A stretch of DNA of 64,000 nt from NCBI RefSeq assembly GCF_004210375.1, contig NC_134829.1, positions 56,598,107 to 56,662,106 on the forward strand, given 5' to 3'. Numbering within the stretch: the stretch's first letter is position 1; every line of letters starts with the position of its first letter. This DNA is from Tachypleus tridentatus (lineage: Eukaryota; Arthropoda; Merostomata; Xiphosura; Limulidae). Below the pieces are notes generated by a model. The model was not told where the DNA came from. It was given only the letters and a program-made list of their open reading frames with translations, and searched no databases. Positions 11,038 through 23,910 of the stretch are shown in pieces. The position numbers were made by a program, and so were the translations under genes.

Positions 11038-12638
11038 ACATTATTTATAACTCATGCTATGTTATCAGTAACCTGACATTAGTTATAACTGATGCTATGT
11101 TATCAGTAACCAGACATTATTTATAACTGATGCTATGTTGTCAGTAACCTGACATTATTTATAACTGATGCTATGTTATCAGTAACCTGACATTATTTAT
11201 AACTGATTCTATGTTATCAGTAACCTGACATTAGTTATAACTGATGCTATGTTATCAGTATTCAGACATTATTTATAACTGATGCTATGTTATCAGTAAC
11301 CTGACATTAGTTATAACTGATGCTATGTTATCAGTAACCAGACATTATTTATAACTGATGCTATGTTATCAGTAACCTGACATTATTTATAACTGATGCT
11401 ATGTTATCAGTAACCTGACATTAGTTATAACTGATGCTATGTTATCAGTATTCAGACATTAGTTATAACTGATGCTATGTTATCAGTAACCTGACATTAT
11501 TTATAACTGATGCTATGTTATCAGTAACCCTACATTATTTATAACTGATGTTATGTTATCAGTAACCCTACATTATTTATAACTGATGTTTTGTTATCAG
11601 TAACCTGACATTAGTTATAATTCATATTATGTTATCAGTAACCTGACATTAGTTATAACTGATGCTATGTTATCAGTAACCTGACATTATTTATAACTGA
11701 TGTTATGTTATCAGTAACCCTACATTATTTATAACTGATGCTATGTTATCAGTAACCTGACATTAGTTATAATTCATATTATGTTATTAGTAACCTGACA
11801 TTAGTTATAACTGATGCTATGTTATCAGTAACCTGACATTATTTATAACTGATGCTATGTTATCAGTAGCCTGACATTATTTATAACTGATGCTATGTTA
11901 TCAGTAACCTGACATTATTTATAACTGATGCTATGTTATCAGTAACCTGACATTATTTATAACTGATGCTATGTTATCAGTAACCTGACATTATTTATAA
12001 CTGATGTTATGTTATCAGTAACCTGACATTAGTTATAACTGATGCTATGTTATCAGTAACGTGACATTATTTATAGCTGATGCTATGTTATCAGTAACCT
12101 GACATTATTTTTAACTGATGCTATGTTATCAGTAACCTGACATTAGTTATAACTGATGCTATGTTATCAGTAACCTGACATTATTTATAACTGATGCTAT
12201 GTTATCAGTAACCTGACATTATTTATAACTGATGCTATGTTATCAGTAACCTGACATTATTTATAACTGATGCTATGTTATCAGTAACCTGACATTAGTT
12301 ATAACTGATGCTATGTTATCAGTAACCTGACATTAGTTATAACTGATGCTATGTTATCAGTAACCTGACATTAGTTATAACTGATGCTATGTTATCAGTA
12401 ACCAGACATTATTTATAATTCATATTATGTTATCAGTAACCTAACATTAGTTATAACTGATGCTATGTTATCAGTAACCTGACATTAGTTATAACTGATG
12501 CTATGTTATCAGTAACCTGACATTAGTTATAACTGATGCTATGTTATCAGTAACCTGACATTAGTTATAACTGATGCTATGTTATCAGTAACTAGACATT
12601 ATTTATAATTCATATTATGTTATCAAAATCTGACATTA
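11038..12638. repeat. Minisatellite, 38-bp period, about 42 copies
   Basis: The core TAACTGATGCTATGTTATCA repeats every 38 bp, followed by GTAACCTGACATTA and either TTTA or GTTA. Each unit holds the short inverted repeat ACTGAT..ATCAGT with an 8-base loop. Variant units (CATATTATG in place of GATGCTATG) recur at intervals, so blocks of several units were copied together. Confidence 0.97.
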
Positions 12639-13829
12639 TTCACTGTAGTTACTGACTATTGTCTATTGGATATGTAATGTTATTCAGTATAGAAACAGGT
12701 GTTATAGCATAGATGTTTTTATGCTATTTATTAAGTAAAAACGTTTTGTGTTGATATATAATCTCGTGCACAGTTACAATTGATGTTACATAACAGAAAC
12801 TGACAATGGTCACTGGTCAAATTAGTCTTAATTAAAGGAAACTTAAAACTATTGAGTAGAGAATCTAAGTTTCTAATGGCTAATTCTATTTCCCTCCAAT
12901 GACTAATGTTCATGCACTAACACAATAACATTATCTGATAAATAATTAATGCTGTTTAAAATAGAGTAACGTTATCCACTAGATAATAGGTATTGCCTAC
13001 TACATAAAGCAGTGTAATTTATCGGATAAATTATAGAATTAAGTGTTAAAATTGATGTTCGCAGAAGACAAATGGTACCAGAAACTCATCAATGCTCGTA
13101 AGTGTAGGAATGCGTTTGTCTGCCAGAAGCCCTTTATCTATTGTTTATGAACGCGATAGTTTTTTTTCGTTTCACCTCGTGCATTTTCTCCTGATATTTG
13201 TCTGATTTGAAATTGTTACCAGTAGATTTATGTGGACTAACCAAACGGTAATGTGATTGGCCAGGGAATTAGTTGTTTTAAACAATACTTATGGGCCTTC
13301 TGAGTCAGCTACAGTCGTATCTAGGTAATGATTGTAAATCACAAGAGTGATGGTTGGAACCTGTCAGTCCACGTGCATGGCATACTTTTGTCCAAGTAAA
13401 AAAAAAGAGATACAAGGTAACATAGACTGCATCTGTGGATATTTTACTTTCTATATGATAGTTTCGCTTCAAAACGCTTCCAAGAACTATTTAAAAAACT
13501 AAGACACATTGATAGAATTGCGGAATAAACTATTTCTGGCTATGTATGAACCAGAGAAAGTCACGTGCAGAGTCGATAATGGGCTTAAACTTACCTAATT
13601 TCAGCCTTTCACGATATACTGATAGTTCACTAAAACTTATAAATTCTTCTTTTTAAGGCATTCACTTACGCAGCTAAAACCCTTAACATTGGTTGTATAG
13701 AATACAACTATACAGAAACACATCACATTCAGAGTGAACATGTCATAAAAACCACTAGTTATGACTGAACAGAGCTTGGTCAGAATCATAGAGTTTATTA
13801 AGGAAAGTTAGTCTTCTGTGGGGAATTTA
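12639..13829. other. No gene seen
   Basis: A 60-residue minus-strand frame at 12731-12913 has no recognisable domain. Otherwise AT-rich, without repeats or RNA genes. Confidence 0.5.
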
Positions 13830-13905
13830 TAGACTTAAACCACTAAAAGTTGGGTGGACAGAGCATAGGTAGTCCACTGTGTATGTTTCCATTGTAACAA
13901 ACAAG
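13830..13905 (+). mobile_element. SINE-2 fragment
   Basis: GGGTGGACAGAGCATAGGTA followed by GTCCACTGTGTATG matches the body of plus-strand SINE-2. Head and B box are too decayed to call. Confidence 0.5.
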
Positions 13906-14005
13906 CATACCAAACAGAAACAGGACATGACAGAGGAAATCGTATTATAATCTAAATAACTCTTAATCAGACTTGTATCCGAGAACATCCTTTTCCTACA
14001 AGGAT

Positions 14006-14195
14006 GGATAACCATCATATCTATGATCCTGTGAATGGATAACCATCACATCTATGATCCTGTGAATCCATAACTTTTAATATCTAAGATCTTGTGAGTG
14101 GATAAACCCTCATATTTAAGATCCTGTGTATGGATAACCTCCTATATCTATGATTCTGTGAATGGATATCCCCTCCTATCTAGGATCCGGTTAAA
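14006..14195. repeat. Tandem repeat, 31-32 bp, 6 copies
   Basis: GGATAACCATCATATCTATG followed by ATCCTGTGAAT recurs six times with substitutions and one-base length changes. The last copy (GGATCCGG) is the most diverged. Confidence 0.85.
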
Positions 14196-14284
14196 GATCA
14201 GGTAAAAATGTCCGGCGAGATCTTCAGACAATGCATCAGCAGATTTTTAATTGTAGAGTTTCTCATCAGATGTTGCTGTAGTAG

Positions 14285-14412
14285 ATTTACTTAGTTTGTG
14301 GTTTAAGCACAAAGCTATAGTTGGGCTATCTTTGCTCTGCTCACCATGGGTAACGAAACCTGACTTCTACCGTTATAAGCCTCCAGACTTACCGCTGTGT
14401 CACTGGGGAAGG
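14285..14412 (-). mobile_element. SINE-2 copy
   Basis: Nearly complete on the minus strand: TTTAAGCACAAAGCTATAGT, TGGGCTATCTTTGCTCTGCT, GGTAACGAAACC, CCAGACTTACCGCTGTGTCA and CTGGGG. The right end adjoins a SINE-1, as at 7.8 kb. Confidence 0.85.
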
Positions 14413-14416
14413 TTGC

Positions 14417-14665
14417 TTTGTTTTGAATACGCGCAAAATTACTCGAGGGCTATCTGCGCTAGCCGTCCCTAATTTAGCAAGAGAAAAGGCAGATAGTCAT
14501 CACCGCCAACTCTTGGGCTACTTTTTTTACCAACGAATAGTGGGATTGACCGTCACTTATAACGCCTTCATGGCTGAAAGGACAAGCATGTTTGGTGTGA
14601 CGGGGATTCGAACTCGCGATCCTAAGATTACGAGTCGAGTTCCTTAACCACCTGGTCAACTTCAC
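14417..14665 (-). mobile_element. SINE-1 copy
   Basis: Minus-strand copy with a short deletion in the body (AGCAAGAGAAAAGGCAG replaces the longer segment). The B box in GGGGATTCGAACTCGCG and the head CCACCTGGTCAA are preserved. Small frames at 14423-14665 on both strands are translations through it. Confidence 0.9.
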
Positions 14666-15043
14666 TTCATTATCTTACGTCCACTTTTAGGTAATGTTAA
14701 ATAAATTATAATATTTTACTAGTAAACAATTTTGAAATTTAATCATAACAATAATGAGAAAGGTGACCAATGGAGTCTTTTGTTCCTACCTAAAGAACTC
14801 CATCATCAAAGTTTGATGTGTTTGAAAGACAAGAATAGTTTCTAACTTAACAGGAACGTCATCAAGACAGGCAGAATATACTTCACTTAAAATACGAAAT
14901 CCATCACCTAGATTTTGTGATGTAAGCAGTAAAGAATTTGTAAACATTCTTTTTGTATGAACAGAGCTGACACATTATTAAAATGTCGACACAAAATGGC
15001 CGGTTGTGTGGTTAGTGTCCTGGATTGTATATCTTATGGCCCA
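14666..15043. other. No gene seen
   Basis: Intergenic AT-rich DNA; nothing recognised. Confidence 0.5.
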
Positions 15044-15053
15044 CGTTTCGCAT

Positions 15054-15338
15054 TTTGTTTGTTGTTTGTTTGTTTTTGAATTTCGCGCAGAGCTACTCGA
15101 GGGCTATCTGCACTAGCCGTCCCTAATTTAGCAGTGTAAGACTAGAGGAAAGGCAGCTAGTCATCACCACCCACCGCCAACTCTTAGACTACTCTTTTAC
15201 CAACGAATAGTGGGATTGACCGTAACATTATAACGCCCCCACGGCTGGGAGGGCGAGCATGTTTGGTGCGACGGGGATTCGAACCCGCGACCCTCGGATT
15301 ACGAGTCGAATGTCTTAACACGCTTGGCCATGCCGAGC
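15054..15338 (-). mobile_element. SINE-1 copy, full length with target duplication
   Basis: One of the best-preserved copies. The CAAA tail reads TTTGTTTGTTTTTG on the plus strand, the body is intact, and the B box (GGGATTCGAACCC) and the head ending GGCCATGCCGAGC are clear. The 10-bp direct repeat CGTTTCGCAT flanks it at 15044-15053 and 15339-15348. Confidence 0.95.
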
Positions 15339-15348
15339 CGTTTCGCAT

Positions 15349-15835
15349 CTTATTACTGCAAAAAGGCTTCTAGGTCGTGAATGTGCTATAACACAGACAA
15401 TAACACACTGTTATTCGATTACAGTAACTCAAGAATTGACGGTAGATGCTACTGGCTAGCTGTATTTCTTCTAATTTGACAGTTCAAAATTCGTATATAT
15501 CTAAATGGGTATAGGCTTCCAAGTGTGTAAAATCCTTGCTGTTTCGTAAACTCGAAAATTTTTCTATCTAAAAACATTTTCGTTTTCACACGAAGCCTAA
15601 AATTTCTTATTTTTCTCAATAAATTTTTAATGCGAAACGTAAGAATTTATATAAACTGTTGCTACTTTTTAAAACTATGAGGTCGAAATATTTGTATTTA
15701 ATTTATTCATGATGAATGGAATACAATTGTGACAATAAGTAGTTTCGATAAATTTTATTTTTTCCATCAAAAACATTTTTATAATTGTTTTTGTTCAATT
15801 ATGAATTTATTTTTCAACAGCAATTATACGTTGTT
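15349..15835. other. No gene seen
   Basis: AT-rich; nothing recognised. Confidence 0.5.
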
Positions 15836-15962
15836 TGTTGAATTTCGCGCAAAACTACTCGTGAGATGTCTGCTATAGTTGTTCCTAATTTTGATGGACA
15901 AGAAACGCAAGAGGGTAGGTCGTCAACATCACTCACTGGCAACTGGATAGACTGTTCCACGA
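15836..15962 (-). mobile_element. SINE-1 fragment (tail half)
   Basis: GTTGAATTTCGCGCAAAACTACTCG followed by decayed body landmarks, breaking off after ACTGGCAACTGGATAGACTG. No tRNA head is present. Confidence 0.65.
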
Positions 15963-16507
15963 TTTACGAGAGAATATAATTTTAATTCACTTGTTTCTGT
16001 ACTTTTTGACGATTCTTATTCCCCTTTGTATATTAATAATATACGTTTTAATGTCCGTTATGAACAATACATTTTACAGCTACGTACGTCCGTATACCTT
16101 CAGTTGATTGTTACATGTTTTTCAACAGTTTGATGCTGTAGTGGCTTCCTTTTCTTCTCAACCTTTGTTTACTGGACCAGTTTCTTTAGTGCCCGAAGTT
16201 TCGTGTAAACACGTGCTTAGCGAGTGAAGTACGAAAATCAGTAGAACAAATCACCACTTGTAACAGTATAGGAATCTGTTATGGTAATCGTCTACTCTTA
16301 GAACACGTACTGAAAGAGTTGCAGAAAACCATGTAGAAACAAAGTACAGCTCTAAACTCGAAAAAATAATGAATCCTCAACTCGAGAGCTTCCAGGAATA
16401 AATTGCTCAAATTATTTACCAATTAATGCACATTATTATAATACCGGAAGTAAAGAATTGAAACAATTTCTTCAGGTCGAAACAAAGAAGATTCTGAAAT
16501 TAATTTT
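15963..16507. other. No gene seen
   Basis: Intergenic sequence without a supported feature. Confidence 0.5.
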
Positions 16508-17456
16508 AAAACTACCTTATAACATATTCAACACTGAAACTATCTTATAACATATTCATTTCTGAAACTACCTTATAACATATTCAATACTGAAACTACC
16601 TTATAACATATTCAGCACTGAAACTACCTTATAACATATTCAATACTGAAACTACCTTATAACATATTCAATACTGAAACTACCTTATAACATATTCAAC
16701 ACTGAAACTATCTTATAACATATTCATTTCTGAAACTACCTTATAACATATTCTTTTCTGAAACTACCTTATAACATATTCAATACTGAAACTACCTTAT
16801 AACATATTCTTTTCTGAAACTACCTTATAACATATTCAATACTGAAACTACCTTATAACATATTCAATACTGAAACTACCTTATAACATATTCAACACTG
16901 AAACTATCTTATAACATATTCATTTCTGAAACTACCTTATAACATATTCTTTTCTGAAACTACCTTATAACATATTCAATACTGAAACTACCTTATAACA
17001 TATTCTTTTCTGAAACTACCTTATAACATATTCATTTCTGAAACTACCTTATAACATATTCATTTCTGAAACTACCTTATAACATATTCAATACTGAAAC
17101 TACCTTATAACATATTCAGCACTGAAACTACCTTATAACATATTCAATACTGAAACTACCTTATAACATATTCAACACTGACACTATCTTATAACATATT
17201 CATTTCTGAAACTACCTTATAACATATTCTTTTCTGAAACTACCTTATAACATATTCAATACTGAAACTACCTTATAACATATTCTTTTCTGAAACTACC
17301 TTATAACATATTCATTTCTGAAACTACCTTATAACATATTCAATACTGAAACTACCTTATAACATATTCTTTTCTGAAACTACCTTATAACATATTCATT
17401 TCTGAAACTACCTTATAACATATTCAATACTGAAACTACCTTATAACATATTCAAT
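16508..17456. repeat. Minisatellite, 28-bp period, about 34 copies, higher-order structure
   Basis: CTGAAACTACCTTATAACAT plus an 8-base variable end repeats without length change. The variable end takes only five forms (TTCAATAC, TTCAACAC, TTCAGCAC, TTCATTTC, TTCTTTTC). The TTCAACAC form is always followed by a unit with TATC instead of TACC, and this pair starts similar runs at monomers 7, 14 and 24. Confidence 0.97.
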
Positions 17457-18199
17457 ATCACATTCGTTATCCAGGTTTCAGTGAAATGTTCGTCGCTGTT
17501 TTTTTGTTTTTGTTTTTGTATAGAAATCTGTTAAACTATTATCGACAATAATAATAGTCAGAGTGGGGACACTGATATAAAGGTACAAGTTGTTTACTCT
17601 AATAAAACTAAGTATCTCTGACTAGTATAATGATGCATGGTTTTTACATTCCTACGATGTTTGAATAGTTTCGGAGGGAAGAACTTTTAGAAGATGGAAA
17701 TCTCGATTTTTAAGAACCAATTTAGAAGTAACCCAACAACCTTCGCAGAAATTTCTTTAGTAGCTGTGCATAGGTTTTAGAGCAGTATATTTAGCCATTT
17801 TGGTTTAAATGGCTTCGGAGACAAACTTGTGCAGTAGCGATGATGAAACTAATAACATCTTTTTTTCTATTTTAATAATCAACATAAAATGACTTTAGAA
17901 CTTGTGTAGAAGTTTTATATTTGACTTACCAAGGGTTGAATAAAAAATTCATAGCCGTGTTTTTTCTGTAGATTTGTGAAACAAGAATAATATGAATAAT
18001 AATAAAATAAACAACAGATGAATTTTGCATTTTATTTAAAAGTAGGGAAATGAACTTTTTTACTGTATTCAATTGTTTAACTATTGAGATAGAAGGTCTT
18101 GTGTTTGTTTCAACAACAAGATTGCTTCTTAACATGATTTTTGCTCATATGTTCTATTTGAGTTTTTGTTAATTTCCTGGGTGAAATACTATTGTGGCT
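17457..18199. other. No gene seen
   Basis: No ORF or repeat was recognised. A 69-residue minus-strand frame at 17926-18135 is AT-driven and unrecognised. Confidence 0.5.
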
Positions 18200-18224
18200 C
18201 ATGGTGAGGTTTTTACCTCACTAT
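18200..18224. repeat. Short inverted repeat (hairpin)
   Basis: CATGGTGAGGT and ACCTCACTATG are complementary apart from one G-T pair, with a TTTT loop. It sits at the left limit of the AT-rich viral-like remnant, but nothing proves a link. Confidence 0.6.
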
Positions 18225-18699
18225 GTAAACAAAACTTTTAAAAATGTTAAATCTGGAGAAACACCAAATATGGACAAAGATGATTGAAAAATAACCCAAA
18301 ATGATCAGAAGTAAAAAAAGTGGTCAAAGTACAATTAAAAACAACTACAAATCGCTATAATACATCGAATATAATCTGTTTTTCTTTGTCTGTCTTTCAG
18401 ATATCATTTCCCAATTTAAATATGGGGGGATTTCTGCCTCGAAGTTGGAGAGATGGACTATTATTTGGATTTTCTCAATAACTATAAGTAATATTAACAT
18501 AATTAGCTGTTTTTAACAACTTCATTATTCTGGTATATTTATAAACTATTTATAATCTTAGTGTACCTCATTGTGAATATCACTAGAGGATAACAGATAC
18601 TGTTTCATATTTTTTAGGAAACGGAATTTTTTATTTATAATATTCATGTGTTTCAAATATGTAATAAAAATTCAATTCAATTATCAAATTCTACAATAT

Positions 18700-21650
18700 T
18701 TGTAAATTAATTTTTATTGGAGTTCGATAGGTAGTGTAGTCCCATCTAAAATCTCACAATGGTTATTTCTATAAAAATTTATCCTTTTGGTATGATAAAC
18801 CATTTTTATTTCTATTAAGAATATCATTTGTAATTTGTCATCAATTGTGGTTTTAATGGAAACATACTATTATATTAACAATAAATTAATAGCATCATTC
18901 TTATCAGTTGCTTCTTTAACAATTTTGAGGTATTCATTTTAGTAGAATAATTAGCAAGATAAATTAAATCAAAACCGTTACCATGTGGGCCTATAGGACC
19001 TTGAGAAACTCTTCATATAGGTTAATTACCATATGGAAACCACATCGATATTTCCACGTTGATATAATTTAATCTGGGTGCCAACAAACTTGAGTGATAT
19101 GTATAATAAATCCAATTCTCCATCTTTGAACGAAACACTGTAACCTTCAGTGATATGTCTATCATTATTAATTTTTGCCCATGTTCTCAATATATCAGAA
19201 TTATTAAAAATAATATTATTTTTGTATTGATTATTTACTTTATCTTCAAGATGTGGAGCAACGTAAATATTTCCAATTGAATCACTTGTAGTGTTTATGA
19301 TATATGCACCGCTCGATCAATTTGACAATCACTTTTAAAAGCTTTTACACTACTTCATTTAATTGTAGCATCAGATTGAGGATTCACAGTAAAACTACTA
19401 TGTCCAACTTTTTGCTTGTGGTTATGTGTAATATGAGTTAACCATAGCTAATTATAACATATAACAACTTCATAGTTCACTTTATCTACATCAGTATAAA
19501 TCACTTTACTACTTCAATTTCTTCAGCGAACAAACCTCACATCCATATTAATTTTTTTTTGGAAATCATTAAATAATTCAAAGTAGTGTTTAAACTGTAT
19601 ATATCAAACTATTTATTTAGAATTTAAACACTCTCAGCTCAGTTCCATTTTGCACTTGAGATTTCATTTTACTTTTCATGAATTGATCTGTTTTATTATC
19701 TGTTATTCTGTTTAGGATGCATTTCCGATAATACTTCCGGTTTTTTTACACAGAAATAAGTTTGAATAAAGAATAACCGGCGTTTTTAAAATTAATTTAT
19801 TACAACTTGAGAGTTATATATATGTAACTCGATGTTTCTTCTAAACTGTTGAATGATCATTTTGTTTTGTAATATTCATTCCTAGTCTATTGAATGATCA
19901 TTTTGTTCTGTAATACTAATTCTTAATCTATTGAATGATCATTTTGTTTTGTAATATTCATTCCTAGTCTATTGAATGATCATTTTGTTCTGTAATATTC
20001 ATTTCTAGTCTATTGAATGATCATTTTGTTCTGTAATATTCATTCCTAGTCTATTGAATGATCATTTTGTTCTGTAATATTCATTCCTAGTCTATTGAAT
20101 GATCATTCTGTTCTGTAATATTCATTCCTAGTCTATTGAATGATCGTTTTGTTCTGTAATATTCATTCCTAGTCTATTGAATGATCATTTTGTTTTGTAA
20201 TATTCATTCCTAGTCTATTGAATGATCATTTTGTTCTGTAATATTCATTTCTAGTCTATTGAATGATCATTTTGTTCTGTAATATTCATTCCTAGTCTAT
20301 TGAATGATCATTTTGTTCTGTAATATTCATCCCTAGTCTATTGAATGATCATTTTGTTCTGTAATATTCATTCCTAGTGTATAAGTAAACTTTTCTTTAT
20401 TAACAAATTGAATTTCCTTCTTCAGTTTTAATTAAACTCATTTGTCAATTGGAAGGATTAAATGAATTCAAAATATTACTAAGCTAACTATTTTTGACTT
20501 AAAATATGTAAATTGGATACTATAATTTAAATAATTTAACTAAGAATTATTCATTTCACGTAGAGTATAATTTTTATTTTCAGTTGTTGCTACTTTCCAT
20601 TTATTTCCATCATAATATTTAAAAGCATTGTTATCAAATGTTCCCTCATTGTTGTTTCATAATACTCATAATAACATAGCTTTTAACGCTAAAGAAAAGT
20701 TTCTATTACTTACATTAGTAAGAATTTTAACTTCTATTATAAATTTTCGAATGCTTAATATATATAATCTTAAACGTTTACTCTTGTTTATTAATTATGA
20801 CATAATTATCTTTGAAATCACTTAGTATTTGAGTAAATGTATACAAAACTTCATAAAGACTGCGACTGGCATTTCATTATTTTATCTGTTTTACAACAAT
20901 ATCTGCATTTTAGTGACACAAGTCTTAGGAGAAAGCTCGAATTAATTTGAATTGTGTTTCTAACATTGTGATTCTCTTTCAATCATTTCATCATTTATTT
21001 GTTTAATTTGCAATTTTGTTAAAAATTGTTGATTAGTCTTTTTAGGTTTATCTATTTGAAGTGAAATAGGTTTTGCATTTGTTATGCCGCATTTGATCTA
21101 TCTTCTTACACATAACTTTAATACATCTTTGCTGTAATATAATTCATTTATTATATATTAAACCCTTCTGTAATATTATTCGAATACAATATTTGTTTCC
21201 ATTCTCTTTGTATACAACATATCTGAAGTTTGCTTATGCAACGTTTTATTTTTGTTTCTTACTCTTATCAGTTAGTTTCGCTAATTCATCGAACAATTTT
21301 TCACTACTTTATTTTATAACTTTAGAGATATCTTTCAAGACTCTTATATTTTCAATATATAATTTTATATGATTAATTAAGTATTCATGTAAACTAAAAA
21401 ACTTTCTAGATAAATTTCTATTTTCGAATGATTCTATTGATTCTCCCCTAATTTTTCCATTGTACTATTTATATTACTTTTTCTATCATTCAAATACTTA
21501 TTTTTTCTTCTTACTTCATCGATTCTTTCTTCAAATAAATTAGGATTAGTAATAAATTCAGATGATAATGTAAATTCTATTGCTGTAAAAATTAAACATA
21601 TAATCTCACATTTATAAAACCCTGTAATTTGTTATTGCTTTAGACACCCA
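18700..21650 (-). pseudogene. Minus-strand protein remnants, AT-rich element
   Basis: Translation of the minus strand gives broken but protein-like stretches. At about 18,980-19,420 these include GNIYVAPHLEDKVNNQY, then TWAKINNDRHITEGYSVSF and LKFVGTQIKLYQRGNID. At about 20,960-21,110 there is QQFLTKLQIKQINDEMIE, and at about 21,450-21,590 FITNPNLFEERIDEVRRKN. Stops and frame changes interrupt them all. I do not recognise the family. Lying opposite a protein-primed DNA polymerase remnant, they could be structural proteins of the same mobile or viral element, which is an inference. A 41-bp tandem array interrupts the region. Confidence 0.45.
19841..20384. repeat. Minisatellite, 41-bp period, 13 copies
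   Basis: TTGAATGATCATTTTGTTCT followed by GTAATATTCATTCCTAGTCTA repeats with only a few substitutions (TTTGTTTTG for TTTGTTCTG, TTTC for TTCC), so it amplified recently. It lies inside the decayed viral-like region. Confidence 0.97.
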
Positions 21651-22229
21651 GTTTTTGATTCTTAGATAGTTGTAAGTATTGTAATACTGTGAACCACATC
21701 TTCTATAGAAATCACTTTTTATTCTTATGCTTGAATTAGTGGTTTATAAAACTCTCTTACTGATTCTTCATATTTTACTTTACCTAAAGCGTGCTTTTCA
21801 TTCTCGTTTCTTTGTTTAGTTTGACAATCATTTTAATGAAGATATTTGTTTTTATTTTCTTTGTTCGTAATTTATATATAGCTATTATAAAACTTATAGA
21901 TTGCATAAAATCATAATACATCATTTTTTTTTACTATCTAGGCATACCCATTTAGTTAATTAATTGTTGGTTCATCTGGTTGTAGAAGAACAAGGCTGTT
22001 GCCAAACCTAATCTTTGATCAAGTAAACTACAATAATAGAGATCTGTGTGCAAAATATTTAGAAAAAACATAGATATAAACAATTCAAAGATAATTATAC
22101 AATTTGTAATACATAGATGCAGGTATCCTACAATTTATCAGAAATTATAATAAGAAAAGAAAAAATTGTATAAAAATATAAGAAAAAACATAATTACCAA
22201 ATAATTCAGAATATACGATAAATATTGAT

Positions 22230-23910
22230 AGTTTAGATTCAACAAAATATGTGATTCTTTATGATCGCATAATTGAAAGGAAACAAGTTAAATAGTTCAA
22301 TTTTTATCAGAGGAAGAAAAATGCATCATTAAGTTATTTATTATGCTCTTGCTATTCAACGTAAATTGCTATCAGATGGAACAATAATTGTTTTATCTGT
22401 TTCAAACTTCAAGATAGAGAACTGAAAGAAATTATTTGAGAAACTGATTGTGTCTAAACTGTTAAAGAATTTATAGAAATACATGAAATACTTTTAAAAA
22501 GAAACATATTTTCTTATTATTATATCCTGAAGTGATAAGTAGAAGTAATTTCTACACCAATTATAAATGGTAGAGAAGTGTTTAAAGAAGCAAGTATTTG
22601 TATATCGGAAAAACTATAAATTCTATTCTGATATTAATATAGGTAGGACATTCGTGGTTGTATACCTTAAGGTTGTTGTATCTATATCAAAGCATAGTAA
22701 CAATACATCAGAGCTTTTGATCGTGATGAAGAATCTATTTATTTAGTCCATCTAGGTGTTAATAACCTATACAGTTGGGTTATGAGTCAATATCTACTCT
22801 ATGGAGATTTTGAATGGAGCAAAACAAATGTTAATGTAATGAAAGAGCATGATGATTCTGAACTAGGTTATATTTTAGAAGTAGATTTGGACTATCCATC
22901 ATAACTACACGATTAATGATTAAATATACCTATATCGCCAGTGACCAAATAAATTAAATTATTGACAATTTTATTTAGTAAGAAAAGTGTTAGAAGAACT
23001 GGGGAAATTTCAAACGATATTCATCCTTAGGAAAGAAACTGAAAAAATTCATAGAATGGTAGGGTTAAGTCAATCTCACTGGCTTAATGGATATATTGAC
23101 TTCAATACAAAAATTAAAACCAGACCCAATAATTATTTTAAGAAGTATTTTTACTAATTGTTAAATTATTTTGTACTTGGAAGGGCTGCGGAAAACATTA
23201 GAAAATGAGTTGATATAAATCTACGTTCAAATACAAATAATAACAAATTAATAACTAAATAAAACTTCCAGAAGAGAACAATGTTTACAAAAACGTTATC
23301 TGCTATTTGTATAAATAAAACAAAACTAATATTCAGTAACTCAGTTACTGCTGATAGAGCATTCTAAATCTTTCGAGAACATTGATGTATGATTTTCGCA
23401 ATGGATTCTTGAAAGCAAAGTACAGTGATAACCTAAAGTTATTTTACCAAGGTACTAATTATTCTATCTATAACATAAAAACAGACGACGTTTATAAGAA
23501 AAAAAACATTAAGGTATTTGATACTTTAAACTATCCAAAAGTAGTTTTTACAGTTTTCCATTAGTTAACAAAAATGTGTTGAGGAAAATGCAAAACGGTA
23601 AAATGAACAAATAATGAATGAATTTGTAAAGCCTAGATCTGAGATGTACGCTTTAAAACTTCAAAATAATGAAATGTGTAAGAAATCTAAAAATGTAAAG
23701 AAATGTGTTGTTTAAAATACAACTGAATTGAAAGAATATAGATAATGTTTATTTATTAAAAATTATACAGCTACGAATCTAATAAGAAATGTGAAACATG
23801 AAATATATTCTATTCCAATTAACAAGAAAGCTTCAAGTTTGAATGATGACAGAGGATATATATTACGAGCCAGCATTAATACATTAGTGTGGTGTCATTT
23901 CTCTTCTACA
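22230..23910 (+). pseudogene. Protein-primed family-B DNA polymerase remnant (Polinton/bidnavirus type)
   Basis: Several segments of the C-terminal half of a DNA_pol_B_2-type polymerase occur in order on the plus strand. They are NNLYSWVMSQYLLYGDFEWS at 22761-22820 and GYILEVDLDYP near 22,865-22,898. Next come GYIDFNTKIKTRPNNYFKKY near 23,090-23,150 and ENIRK, stop, VDINLRSN near 23,190-23,230. MYDFRNGFLKAKYSDNLKLF follows at 23,385-23,444, and VKHEIYSIPINKKASSLNDD lies near 23,790-23,850. The family's Y-x-D-T-D-S catalytic motif reads YQGTNYS at about 23,444-23,464, so both metal-binding Asp are lost. Many stops and frameshifts confirm a dead gene. Such polymerases replicate Polinton/Maverick transposons and related viruses. 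The N-terminal exonuclease part is not recognisable. Confidence 0.85.

Noticed and set aside
16508-17456. CRISPR-like appearance of regular 28-bp repeats (also the 38-, 41- and 54-bp arrays)
   Set aside because: Repeats are directly adjacent with no spacers, the host is eukaryotic and there are no cas genes.
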